Assembly (NCBI RefSeq): GCF_009725235.1
Contig: NZ_WJFC01000106.1
Span: 1-43,778, forward strand
DNA length: 43,778 nt
Reading direction: 5' to 3'
From: Scytonema sp. UIC 10036
Lineage (GTDB): Bacteria; Cyanobacteriota; Cyanobacteriia; Cyanobacteriales; Nostocaceae
The number at the start of each line of letters is the position of its first letter. Positions within the stretch are counted from its first letter, which is position 1. The translations under genes were made by a program, and so were the position numbers. This document shows positions 1-8,170 of the stretch, one piece after another. The notes beneath the pieces are model-generated. The model searched no databases, was not told where the DNA came from, and saw nothing but the letters and a program-made list of their open reading frames with translations.

Positions 1-158
1 CAAAGCAAGTAAGCTAAGAAACCAATCATAGCCAAGCGACCATTCCACAACTCAGCTTGAGGATTCCAACCAAAAAGAAAAGCATTACGGTCAACGCCGT
101 TATATTCTGTAGCAACTGGTGGTAAATCGGTAGCAGGACGAGTTTCACGAGTTTGCAT
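1..158 (-). CDS. hli: High-light-inducible protein (Hlip), C-terminus cut by window edge
   Basis: The first 52 residues of a small chlorophyll a/b-binding-like protein are present; the 3' end lies outside the window. After the first few residues the sequence is almost identical to the next gene. It holds the single-helix CAB motif with the key run ELWNGRLAMIGF, where Glu and Arg form the intrahelical salt bridge and Asn/Glu ligate chlorophyll. Hlips are thylakoid one-helix proteins that bind chlorophyll and carotenoid, associate with photosystem II assembly and ferrochelatase, and protect against excess light. The start at 158 has GGAGG about 8-10 bases upstream. The gene lies 3' of its twin on the same strand, so this is a tandem duplication; they may share the promoter upstream of 500. 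Family assignment is firm; which hli paralogue is unknown. Confidence 0.9.
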   Translation of the reverse strand, partial: MQTRETRPATDLPPVATEYNGVDRNAFLFGWNPQAELWNGRLAMIGFLAYLL

Positions 159-188
159 TGTTTTTTCCTCCAAAAAATTAAGATTTTC

Positions 189-292
189 GGTTAGTGGTTA
201 GTGGTTAGTGGTTAGTGGTTAGTGGTTAGTGGTTAATCCTCTACTCACAACCAACAACCAACAACTAACAACTAACAACTAACAACCAACAA
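189..292. repeat. Heptameric short tandem repeats between the two hli genes
   Basis: About 6.5 copies of TTAGTGG (189-235) are followed by about 6 copies of AACAACT/AACAACC (248-292). Both have a 7-base period, typical of the STRRs of heterocystous cyanobacteria. They fill most of the 138-base spacer between the two Hlip genes. Confidence 0.85.
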
Positions 293-296
293 CTAA

Positions 297-500
297 CTAA
301 TAACCAATGATGTGCAATACATCACGCAGGACGCTGAAGCCAGCCAAATCCCAAAGCAAGTAAGCTAAGAAACCAATCATAGCCAAGCGACCATTCCACA
401 ACTCAGCTTGAGGATTCCAACCAAAAAGGAAAGCATTACGGTCAACGCCGTTATATTCTGTAGCAACTGGTGGTAAATCGGTAGCAGGACGAGTTTCCAT
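297..500 (-). CDS. hli: High-light-inducible protein (Hlip), 67 aa
   Basis: A complete 67-residue Hlip/SCP. The N-terminal third is hydrophilic and Pro/Thr-rich; the single membrane helix runs from about residue 29 to 60 and contains ELWNGRLAMIGF, the chlorophyll-binding motif with the Glu-Arg ion pair. The C-terminus DVLHIIGY is usual for cyanobacterial Hlips. Family role: chlorophyll-binding thylakoid protein used in photoprotection and photosystem II/chlorophyll assembly. The truncated copy at 1-158 is nearly identical in the shared part, which points to a recent duplication. An HLR1-type element at 670-687, oriented toward this gene, suggests control by the RpaB response regulator (inferred). 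Start ATG at 500. Confidence 0.93.
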   Translation of the reverse strand: METRPATDLPPVATEYNGVDRNAFLFGWNPQAELWNGRLAMIGFLAYLLWDLAGFSVLRDVLHIIGY

Positions 501-669
501 TTTTTGACTCCGTTTAATTTTCTTTTATCGTTCCATGTATCCCAAATGTAGCTATTTAAAACTTTCCTGCTTTCTGCCAATGGGAACAAACTACACCCAT
601 CTCTGACGGACGATTAGATTGGCTGTATTTTTTTAGTTAAATCCACCTACAGAGAGTGCAAAAAAAATA

Positions 670-687
670 AATGTAAATAAATGTAAC
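670..687 (-). promoter_or_regulatory. HLR1-type (RpaB) element upstream of hli
   Basis: On the minus strand the sequence reads GTTACATT-TA-TTTACATT. This matches the recalled HLR1 pattern at every position: two direct repeats (G/T)TTACA(T/A)(T/A) separated by two bases. It lies 170 bp upstream of the Hlip start at 500 and points toward it. HLR1 sites are bound by RpaB and occur upstream of high-light genes including hli genes. Binding here is inferred. Confidence 0.7.
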
Positions 688-893
688 AAACATGACATTA
701 TATAAAATTATTTTCCTCAAATCCTCTTTAAGAAATCTGAATATTTTGCTTTTTTCAGCCCTTCAAAAATTGACTAAATTAATGACAGAGTGTGTTTATA
801 TATCGACTGCCACATACAAGCTACTTCCATCATTATTTTTTGCCAAAAATTTGATTCATTCTTCAAATTCCTATACTTGAAAGTAGATAATTC

Positions 894-935
894 ACTGTCA
901 CTGGTCACTGGTTACTGGTCACTGGTCACTGGTCA
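894..935. repeat. STRR, heptamer CTGGTCA, about six copies
   Basis: Six consecutive heptamers of the CTGGTCA/CTGGTTA type, upstream of the gene at 1098. No coding role is visible. Confidence 0.8.
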
Positions 936-1097
936 GGTGACTAACTTCTACCTCTTGCTACAGTCGATTTTCAAACTTTGGGGGGATGCTTTAAACACCA
1001 GAATTCCAGGATTCTAAGCATAAAGAGTTGGGTGTTACAACATAGTTTTAATTTTATGAATTCCCACTGACTTGAGCTATACGAGGAAGGAATTAGA

Positions 1098-4000
1098 ATG
1101 TTTCATAGTACGCACGTAGTACTGGCACTATATAAGTCATTCTTTTGGGTGGCGCAAGAGCCAGTTGTTAACCAGCCAGATATCACGTTTGGACCTCGCT
1201 TTTTTTTCGCGTTAATCTCTGGTGTGATCCTGGCTTTTGCCCTGCAACTGGTTTTAACAAACCTTTCTGTTGCAGCGGGTATCTCCTACTTGGGTCGTTC
1301 CTCTGACTCAGATGGAGATAAAGACCACGGCGAGGTGGGAAGTGTAGGCGGCACCATTCGCAAAATTGGCACGGCGCTGGGTATGTGGACAGTGATTTCT
1401 GTCACTATTGCTCTTGCCATTGCTTGTTTCTTAGCGGTGAAGCTCAGTCTTTTGGATTTAACTCCGGGATTGGGAGCAATTTTTGGTTTGGTCATTTGGG
1501 GAGCGTACTTTTTACTGCTGGTTTGGGTGAGTTCAACTACAGTTGGTTCCTTAGTTGGCTCTTTGGTTAATGCGGCGACTTCCGGCTTACAGTCAATTAT
1601 GGGGACTGCAACTGCTGCTTTGGGAGCGAAGGCTGTCAATCAGCAAGTCGTATCAACTGCTGAAGCAGCAGCAGCTGCCGTGCGTCGGGAGTTGGGTAAC
1701 GCTATTGACCCTGCGACTCTGCGCGATAGAGTGGAAGACTATTTAGATATGGTGCGCCCGCCAGAACTGGATTTGTCTGGGATTCGGGGTGAATTTGAAA
1801 ATTTACTCAAAGACCCGCAACTACTTGCGATCGCAGGTGGTACAGCAGCAGGTGGTGCAGCGCTTCGTAATATTGACCGCCAAAAATTTGTCGAATTAGT
1901 TAGCAGTCGTACTGACTTGTCCAAACGGGATGTTAACCGCATTGCTGACACATTATATGGTGTTTGGCAACAAGTCGTGGGTCAGCAACAACCCTTGCAA
2001 GACCGCTTTAGTGAGTTGGCTGACTATCTCAAATCCCTTCCACCGGGACACAGCAGGACTGATGAACTCAATGCCAAGCTGGATCGGTTAATCGAAGAAA
2101 TGCGTTCCACAAAACAAGCAAACCAAAGGGCAACTCAAGAAACTGCCCCCGGTCCGCTTCAGAGGACAATCCAGCAGGCAATAACGGCGCTGACTGGTGT
2201 TGTTATGGGACGTACAGATTTATCTGACTTAGATGTAGAAAAAATTCTAGGTGCTCTTACCACTGCTAAAGATAAAGTATCCGAACAAGCAGATAAATTA
2301 GGCTTGCCCACACCAAAGCAGCCTTATAGCCCCATTCGTGCTGATATAGAAAATTACCTCCACAACACTTATACTTGGCAACTAAGTTCTGATAGAGTCG
2401 CCCAAGAGTTTCGTGATGTTATTTACGATGCAGCTGCCGATCCGGGAACGGTGCGGCGAGAGTTGGAGCAAATTCAAAGAAGCGATTTCGTTAACATCTT
2501 GCAACAACGCGGTCTGCTGACTCAAGCAGAAATTCAGCGTATTTGCGATCGCTTAGAAGCAGTCCGTCAGGAAGTCATAATTGCAGTGACTGCCGAAGAA
2601 GAAAGAGAGATAGTACAAGACTTGCAACGTCGGGTAGAAAGCTATCTCCTAGTCACTCCTAAATCAGAGTTAACCGCAGAAGGTATCCAAAGGGATTTCA
2701 AACCCCTGTTAGAAGACCCAGACGCAGACCATGAAACTCTCTCTCGACGACTCGCTCAATTTGACCGCCAGGAATTGCGGGAAACTCTGTTAGAGCGGAA
2801 TGACATTTACCCAGAAGAAGCAGATGCAATTCTTGACCAGTTGGAAAAACAGAGAGACCAAGTTTTAATCGAATCCCAAGGAATTGCAGAACAAGCAAGA
2901 TATCAAGCAGAAACGCTGTGGTTGAATTTGAAGTCCTACCTGCGGAACACTGGTAAAGATGAACTCAATCCTGATGCCATCCGCACGGATCTCCAGAGAT
3001 TGCTGGACGATCCACAATCAGGAGTTGCCGCAATTAGAGCACGCTTATCTCGTTTTGACCGCGATACCTTAGTCAAATTACTCGCTCAACGGCAAGACTT
3101 GAGCGAAGAGCAAGCAAACCGTATCTTAGATACTGTTGAACAATCTTGGAATAGCGTTCGTCATGCACCAAAAACCGTAGCAGATAAAGCTAAGGCACAA
3201 TACGACTCTGTGACAACTACAATTGCAGATTACTTGCGAAACACTGGTAAAAACGAGTTAAACCCTGAAGGAATTCAACGGGATTTAAATAGACTGTTGC
3301 AAAATCCCAGAGAAGGAGCTGTTGCACTGCGCCGCCGTTTGTCTCAAATAGATAGAGATACGTTGGTGAAGTTGTTGAGTCAGCGCCAAGACTTGAGTGA
3401 AGAACAAGTCAATCAGGTCATTGATTCCGTACAAACAACCGTTCGCGATATAGTACGTGCGCCCCGTCGCCTTGCTACTCGCACCCAGCAAAGAGTGCAA
3501 AATTTCCAAACTTATATGTCAGAGTATTTGCGCCTCAGTGGGAAGGAAGAACTGAACCCCGAAGGTATCAAGCGCGATTTACAACTCCTGTTACACGATC
3601 CCCGTGTGGGGTTGGAAAGCTTTAGCGATCGCCTTTCCAAATTTGACCGTTCCACCATCATCACCCTACTGAAACTGCGGGAAGACTTGAGCGATGAGGA
3701 AGCAGCGCGAATTGCAGATAGCATGATTTCAGTGCGCGATCAGCTTGTCGAACAAGTGCGAGGAATTCAACGGCGCATTCAAGATGTCATTGAGGGAATT
3801 TTTGCTCGCATTCGCAATTACCTCAACTCCTTAGATCGCCCAGAATTAAACTACGACAGCATTAAACGCGATGTTCGCAAATTATTTGACGATCCCCAAG
3901 CAGGATTTGAAGCTTTGCGCGATCGCTTGGGATCGTTCAATCGCGATACAATAGTAGCAATACTCAGTTCCCGTGAAGATATTTCAGAAGCCGATGCCAA

Positions 4001-4223
4001 CCGCATCGTAGACCAAATTGAACGGGCAAGAAACAGCGTCTTGCAAAGAGCAGAACGCATACAACAAGAAGCACAGCACCGCTTAGAAGAAGTCAAGCGT
4101 CAAGCGCAACGTCAAGCAGAAGAAACCAGAAAAGCAGCAGCATCTGCAGCTTGGTGGTTGTTTACAACAGCACTCGTTTCTGCTGCATTTTCCGCAATTG
4201 CAGGAGCTGTTGCTGTTGCTTAA
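1098..4223 (+). CDS. 1041-aa membrane protein with about seven repeats of ~85 residues
   Basis: Function not recognised. The N-terminus has three hydrophobic segments (about residues 33-62, 92-120 and 125-160), and one more closes the protein (about 1012-1038). Between them lies a long charged, largely helical region with about seven related units. The last five follow one pattern: YLRNTGKDELNP, then a D-LLDDP-type stretch, FDRDTLVKLL, RQDLSEEQAN and a long helix rich in Gln/Arg. The best matched units start near residues 610, 710, 805 and 905. The repeats suggest a helical stalk or scaffold tethered to a membrane at both ends (inference). The start is supported by GAGGAAGG ending 7 bases before ATG. 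A strong hairpin terminator follows at 4257, so it is probably monocistronic. Homologues are, as far as I recall, cyanobacterial and uncharacterised. Confidence 0.9.
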   Translation: MFHSTHVVLALYKSFFWVAQEPVVNQPDITFGPRFFFALISGVILAFALQLVLTNLSVAAGISYLGRSSDSDGDKDHGEVGSVGGTIRKIGTALGMWTVISVTIALAIACFLAVKLSLLDLTPGLGAIFGLVIWGAYFLLLVWVSSTTVGSLVGSLVNAATSGLQSIMGTATAALGAKAVNQQVVSTAEAAAAAVRRELGNAIDPATLRDRVEDYLDMVRPPELDLSGIRGEFENLLKDPQLLAIAGGTAAGGAALRNIDRQKFVELVSSRTDLSKRDVNRIADTLYGVWQQVVGQQQPLQDRFSELADYLKSLPPGHSRTDELNAKLDRLIEEMRSTKQANQRATQETAPGPLQRTIQQAITALTGVVMGRTDLSDLDVEKILGALTTAKDKVSEQADKLGLPTPKQPYSPIRADIENYLHNTYTWQLSSDRVAQEFRDVIYDAAADPGTVRRELEQIQRSDFVNILQQRGLLTQAEIQRICDRLEAVRQEVIIAVTAEEEREIVQDLQRRVESYLLVTPKSELTAEGIQRDFKPLLEDPDADHETLSRRLAQFDRQELRETLLERNDIYPEEADAILDQLEKQRDQVLIESQGIAEQARYQAETLWLNLKSYLRNTGKDELNPDAIRTDLQRLLDDPQSGVAAIRARLSRFDRDTLVKLLAQRQDLSEEQANRILDTVEQSWNSVRHAPKTVADKAKAQYDSVTTTIADYLRNTGKNELNPEGIQRDLNRLLQNPREGAVALRRRLSQIDRDTLVKLLSQRQDLSEEQVNQVIDSVQTTVRDIVRAPRRLATRTQQRVQNFQTYMSEYLRLSGKEELNPEGIKRDLQLLLHDPRVGLESFSDRLSKFDRSTIITLLKLREDLSDEEAARIADSMISVRDQLVEQVRGIQRRIQDVIEGIFARIRNYLNSLDRPELNYDSIKRDVRKLFDDPQAGFEALRDRLGSFNRDTIVAILSSREDISEADANRIVDQIERARNSVLQRAERIQQEAQHRLEEVKRQAQRQAEETRKAAASAAWWLFTTALVSAAFSAIAGAVAVA

Positions 4224-4256
4224 ATAAAGAGTTTGTCTCCGCTTACCTAAAGAATA

Positions 4257-4281
4257 CCTCTCTTACAAGAGAGGTTTTTTT
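4257..4281 (+). terminator. Intrinsic terminator after the repeat membrane protein
   Basis: CCTCTCTT pairs with AAGAGAGG (8-bp perfect stem, tight loop), followed immediately by seven T residues. Confidence 0.9.
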
Positions 4282-4365
4282 ACTGTTAATATCGCGACAG
4301 AGGGTAGTACTATAAACTACCTTTGTGATCCATACTAAAAATTGCTCCCTTTGCAAAAACTTGCT

Positions 4366-5013
4366 ATGGATCGATTGGAGGAACTATTCCGATTAGTTGA
4401 GGAAGCCTGCGGACACCCGCCAGGAAGCCTAGAACGTCAGAAACGGCTAACACAAATTATTCGCTTGACTTCTGGTAAACTCTGGAAAGAAAGCAGTCCC
4501 TTCTACCAAGATGCACTGCAACAAACCTGGCTGTACTTTTGTCGCAATCTTTGTGAAAGTACAACGGGTCAAGCTTACGATCCCAAACTAGGTAGTATTG
4601 TCACTTGGCTAAACGTTTACTTAAGACGTAGATTACAAGACTTTTATCGCAACCAGCAACGACAACAAGCTAGAACAATTTCTACAAATTTCAGCCAATC
4701 CCGATCGGGTGAGGATGCTGAAATTCTCGACCCTGTAGATAACCTAGCAGCTGAACCTGATGCTCCTCCCATTTTAGAAGAAATTAGGTCATGGGTCGAG
4801 ACAGATTCTGATGGAGAGTTGAGTTGCAGTCACATTCAAGGTCGCCCTGATGTGACTTGTCAAGTGTTAATTTTGAAACGCTTACCACCAGAAGTTGGTT
4901 GGAAAGAACTCTCCATAGAATTTGGCTTGTCGGTTTCTACATTAAGCAGTTTTTATCAAAGGCAATGTCTTCCTCGTATGCGAAAATTTGCTGAAAAAGA
5001 GGGTTATTTATAA
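4366..5013 (+). CDS. Sigma-70-like / ECF-type regulatory protein
   Basis: A 215-residue protein that looks like a divergent sigma-70 family factor. The N-terminal half has a region-2-like helical stretch: FYQDALQQTWLYFCRNL, then the Tyr/Asp-rich GSIVTWLNVYLRRRLQDF, resembling the promoter-opening and -10 recognition helices. A polar linker (about residues 98-130) follows. The C-terminal GWKELSIEFGLSVSTLSSFYQR reads as a helix-turn-helix (region 4). Related proteins in cyanobacteria are, as far as I recall, often near CHAT and CHASE2/DUF928 genes, as here. An in-frame TTG at 4342 would add eight residues; neither start has a good ribosome site, and ATG at 4366 is preferred. The 3' end overlaps the convergent Wzc-like gene by 10 bp. 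The sigma assignment is probable, not certain. Confidence 0.7.
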   Translation: MDRLEELFRLVEEACGHPPGSLERQKRLTQIIRLTSGKLWKESSPFYQDALQQTWLYFCRNLCESTTGQAYDPKLGSIVTWLNVYLRRRLQDFYRNQQRQQARTISTNFSQSRSGEDAEILDPVDNLAAEPDAPPILEEIRSWVETDSDGELSCSHIQGRPDVTCQVLILKRLPPEVGWKELSIEFGLSVSTLSSFYQRQCLPRMRKFAEKEGYL

Positions 5014-7271
5014 GACACTGCATTGGCAATAATACCAATTAAATTGAGGTGACTTAAGATTCCCGTAGCTTCAACCAGTTCGGTAGAAGTCACCTGACCG
5101 AGGCGTCCTACCATCACAACCCCTTTGCAGTGGGAAGCCATAAGTCTGGTATTAACTGTTCCGAGAATGGAAGGAGCGTCCACTAGCACAATGTCATAGT
5201 TTTGCTCAAAAAACTCCAGCAGTTCTTTCATTCGTGCAGAACTTAATAATTTAACTGAGTCTTCTGGTATAGGTCCAGCAGTCAAAACATCAATGGAGGG
5301 ATGTACGGGTTGAACATATTGTTTGGCAGAAGAGTTTGTTTCTTCAACTAATAATAACGATAATCCCCAATCATTAGAGAGAGTCAAGATTTTGTGCAGG
5401 TTAGGTTCGCGCAGATGAGCATCGATGAGTAATACCCTCTGATGCATACGAGCAGCACTCATTGCAAGCCCCAATGCTAAAGTTGATTTACCTTCTCCTG
5501 GGATTGCTGAAGTTAACATGAAAGACTTGCAGGGAGAAGAAAATCCTAACTGAATATTCTGGTACGCCATATCAAGGCTTTCATGGGATTGAGAACAAAA
5601 AAGGTAACCTTCGTCACATATAGCTTTTGTTAAGGAACCAGTCAGTATTTTCTGTACAATAGAAGGTAGGCTCAACTTTCTCTTCTCTATATTTAATGAT
5701 GGTAAATTTGGAATTGTTCCCAGTAAACGAAGATCGGTTAGCTTTTGCAAATCTTCTGGAGAAGAGATGGTATCACTTAAACTTTCGGATAGTACAGCCG
5801 TTCCAATACCTAAAATTGGAGCAAGTAGCGCCCCTATAAGTAAGATAAGAAATCTATTGCTGCGTAAGTAAGCTCCTCGTTGGGGTTCTTCTAACACTTG
5901 CAATTCATACCCTCCCCGAGCAACCATCAATTCTAAAGATTGTTGTGTTGTCATAAGTTGCTCGAATGTTTTGCGATGAGTTTCTACGAACGGTAACAGA
6001 CGGTTGTATTCTGCAATCAAACTAGGATATTTGTTAAGCTCCAACCGAATTTGAGCTTCTGATTCAGTTAAACTCTTTTCATTAGCACGCAGCCCGAGTA
6101 TAGTTGTTTGCACTTGTACAAGCTCTTCCATCAGTTTGGAATCTATCCCTACTATTTGCCCTTTCATGACTAGAGGTGCTTCTATAGTGACAGATTCTGG
6201 AGCAAACAACTGCTTTTGTTTAAGTAGGGAATCCGATTGTATTTCTGTTTTGTTCCCTAGCGTTTGCTCAATCTCTTCCTGTAAAAGAGCCACTTGGTTT
6301 TGGCGTTGCTGAATTAATTTTTGTACGACAGGAGAATTTTCTGTATAGCGCAGTCGTTCTTGAGTCAAAGCCAATTCTGTCTTTTGAATTTCATTGACGA
6401 GCGTTTGATAGCTCGGCGATTGACTCAGGCGAAAGGAAATGAGAGAATTTTTGGGAGAAAAATCTAGTTCTTTCTTAAGATTGCTATACCGCGCCCGTGC
6501 ATCTTGAAGTTGGGCGCGAGTGTATCTTAACTGTTTCCTGACATCAGCAAGAGATTCTAAAAGAATTTTGCCTTGCATTTCCGGATCGAGTAAGTTATGT
6601 TTTCTCCGAAATTTTTCTAATTCTTTCTCAGCTTGAAGCATCTCTTTTCTGACTTTTGGCAAGCGCTCGTTTAGAAACGAAAGCCCTCTAGAAAAACGTT
6701 CTTTTTGCTGTTCTATTTTGTAATTTTGATAGACTTTCTGTATAGCAAGCAGAACTTTTTGTGATTTAACTGGATCGTTATCTTTGTAAGAAAGCTCAAA
6801 GATTTCAGTTACAAGTTTATTATCTTCTGTATTTCTTTCTACTTTTGTGACAGTTAAACGTCCCTGTTGACCTGTTGTTCCTCGCATATCTTCTACTGTA
6901 AGCTCCGGATAATCCGAACGCAAGGAGTTGACAACCTTTTGTATCAGTTTGGAACTTAGCAGAAGCTCTAACTGAGAAGTGCGATCGCTAACTTCAAAAG
7001 TAGGGTCAACAGCTTTGTTGTCTGCTCCTTCTTGAAGGAAATTTGACCGCCCTCTCTCAGAAGATTGAGAAGTAACCATTATTTGCATAGAACTCTGATA
7101 CGTTGGTTTTGTCACAAAAGCCAAAAGGCTTGTCAAAGACATTACTATGCAGTAAACACTTAAGATCTGCCTGCGCCGCCGAACCAGAAGTTTAGAGAGT
7201 TTTTTGACCTCAACCGTACTTTTTTGGGGTACTACAACTATCTTCCCCCGTTCCAAACCAATATCAGTCAC
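5004..7271 (-). CDS. Wzc-type polysaccharide co-polymerase / BY-kinase-like protein
   Basis: A 755-residue inner-membrane protein of the Wzc/capsular exopolysaccharide family, which controls chain length and export of exopolysaccharide. Visible order: cytoplasmic N-terminus; first membrane helix about residues 38-56; periplasmic Wzz-like region with long coiled coil (about 190-350); second membrane helix about 480-505; cytoplasmic P-loop domain. That domain has Walker A (PGEGKSTLA, near 592), Walker A' (LLIDAHLREP, near 615) and Walker B (IVLVDAP, near 695). The C-terminus has only one Tyr (NAVSYK), so the Tyr-rich tail used for autophosphorylation in classical BY-kinases is missing. TTG at 7277 is possible, but AGAGG sits 9 bases before GTG at 7271, which is favoured. 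No other polysaccharide genes are adjacent. Confidence 0.9.
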   Translation of the reverse strand: MTDIGLERGKIVVVPQKSTVEVKKLSKLLVRRRRQILSVYCIVMSLTSLLAFVTKPTYQSSMQIMVTSQSSERGRSNFLQEGADNKAVDPTFEVSDRTSQLELLLSSKLIQKVVNSLRSDYPELTVEDMRGTTGQQGRLTVTKVERNTEDNKLVTEIFELSYKDNDPVKSQKVLLAIQKVYQNYKIEQQKERFSRGLSFLNERLPKVRKEMLQAEKELEKFRRKHNLLDPEMQGKILLESLADVRKQLRYTRAQLQDARARYSNLKKELDFSPKNSLISFRLSQSPSYQTLVNEIQKTELALTQERLRYTENSPVVQKLIQQRQNQVALLQEEIEQTLGNKTEIQSDSLLKQKQLFAPESVTIEAPLVMKGQIVGIDSKLMEELVQVQTTILGLRANEKSLTESEAQIRLELNKYPSLIAEYNRLLPFVETHRKTFEQLMTTQQSLELMVARGGYELQVLEEPQRGAYLRSNRFLILLIGALLAPILGIGTAVLSESLSDTISSPEDLQKLTDLRLLGTIPNLPSLNIEKRKLSLPSIVQKILTGSLTKAICDEGYLFCSQSHESLDMAYQNIQLGFSSPCKSFMLTSAIPGEGKSTLALGLAMSAARMHQRVLLIDAHLREPNLHKILTLSNDWGLSLLLVEETNSSAKQYVQPVHPSIDVLTAGPIPEDSVKLLSSARMKELLEFFEQNYDIVLVDAPSILGTVNTRLMASHCKGVVMVGRLGQVTSTELVEATGILSHLNLIGIIANAVSYK

Positions 7272-8170
7272 TATCAAGTTCCTCTAATATCAAATGATTT
7301 TTTCCAACAAGAGTGAGAAAAATATTTGTCAGTTTTTTTACTGAACTATAATTCTTTACTAAAGAGATGAGGCGTCAATGAGTTTGCTCTTCAATAAAGA
7401 ATCATTTTCGATATGGCTGACAACACTTGCAATATCCAACCTCTAACATTTTTCTTTTTCATTTCAACCTAAGTTAAAACATCAAACTCGTCAACTCTTT
7501 CTTTTAATCTTTATCATATTGTTAATAATCTTTCTTATATTGTTTTGCTGTTCCCGAAAAATCTATTTATACAACTATATGTAGGGTAGGAGCTAACTAT
7601 ATGTAGGTAGGGCTAAAGCTTACCAACTAAGACTGATAGTGGGCTTTAGCCCTACCTACAATACTTAAAGTTTTTTAGGAATAATTGATGATTCCTAGAT
7701 TTGTGTATTTTCATACTAGAAAACAATGAAAAATCAAAGAAATATTGAATTGATTAATTTTGGAAATTAAAGTTTTTGTAAAAAGCTTTCAAGATTTGCG
7801 GATAATGAGTCGGTCATCGAATGGGACTCCCAGGGAGTATGAATACTTTTATATGAAATCTTCAGTTTTTGTGTAATATCATATACAGCAGCCACAAAAA
7901 TTAAAGATTTGGTAAAATCTATAAAGATTTTTAAAAAACTTCCGGAAGAGTAAATTAAGGGAGTTCAAAAATTTGATTTTTATGGATCGCAAAAATAAGA
8001 TTTGTGTACAATATGTTGATATCTAAATAAAGAATTACTGTAAAGCTCGCGCTGTAGATAGATGTTTAGCGCAGCTTTTGATTATTGGGATGCACTGACC
8101 TGAAAAGGGCTTCTGCCTCTAACTCTTATGAATGCGATTGTTGAAATCGATGCTGAAACAATGAAATAAA
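7272..8170. other. AT-rich divergent intergenic region
   Basis: No substantial gene is visible. It should hold the promoters of the Wzc-like gene (minus) and the histidine kinase (plus). It contains the palindromic repeat at 7603-7659 and a 13-bp direct repeat (AACTATATGTAGG at 7573 and 7595). A 13-codon ORF (8128-8169, RBS not evident) ends 1 base before the kinase start; it may be a leader or mere chance. Confidence 0.6.
7603..7659. repeat. Palindromic repeat, 17-bp perfect arms (copy 1)
   Basis: GTAGGTAGGGCTAAAGC (7603-7619) is perfectly complementary to 7643-7659, with a 23-base loop. The same arm sequence forms another palindrome at 38145-38198 inside the pix operon, so it is a dispersed element, not a one-off hairpin. 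Confidence 0.85.

Larger units (their letters stand above)
501..1097. other. Divergent intergenic region, hli / repeat membrane protein
   Basis: No credible gene. On the minus strand it should carry the hli promoter, including the HLR1-like element at 670-687; on the plus strand, the promoter of the gene at 1098. An STRR block lies at 894-935. Confidence 0.7.

Noticed and set aside
8128..8169. 13-codon ORF ending one base before the GAF histidine kinase
   Set aside because: Too short to support; no ribosome site. Could be a leader ORF, so it is mentioned only under the intergenic region.
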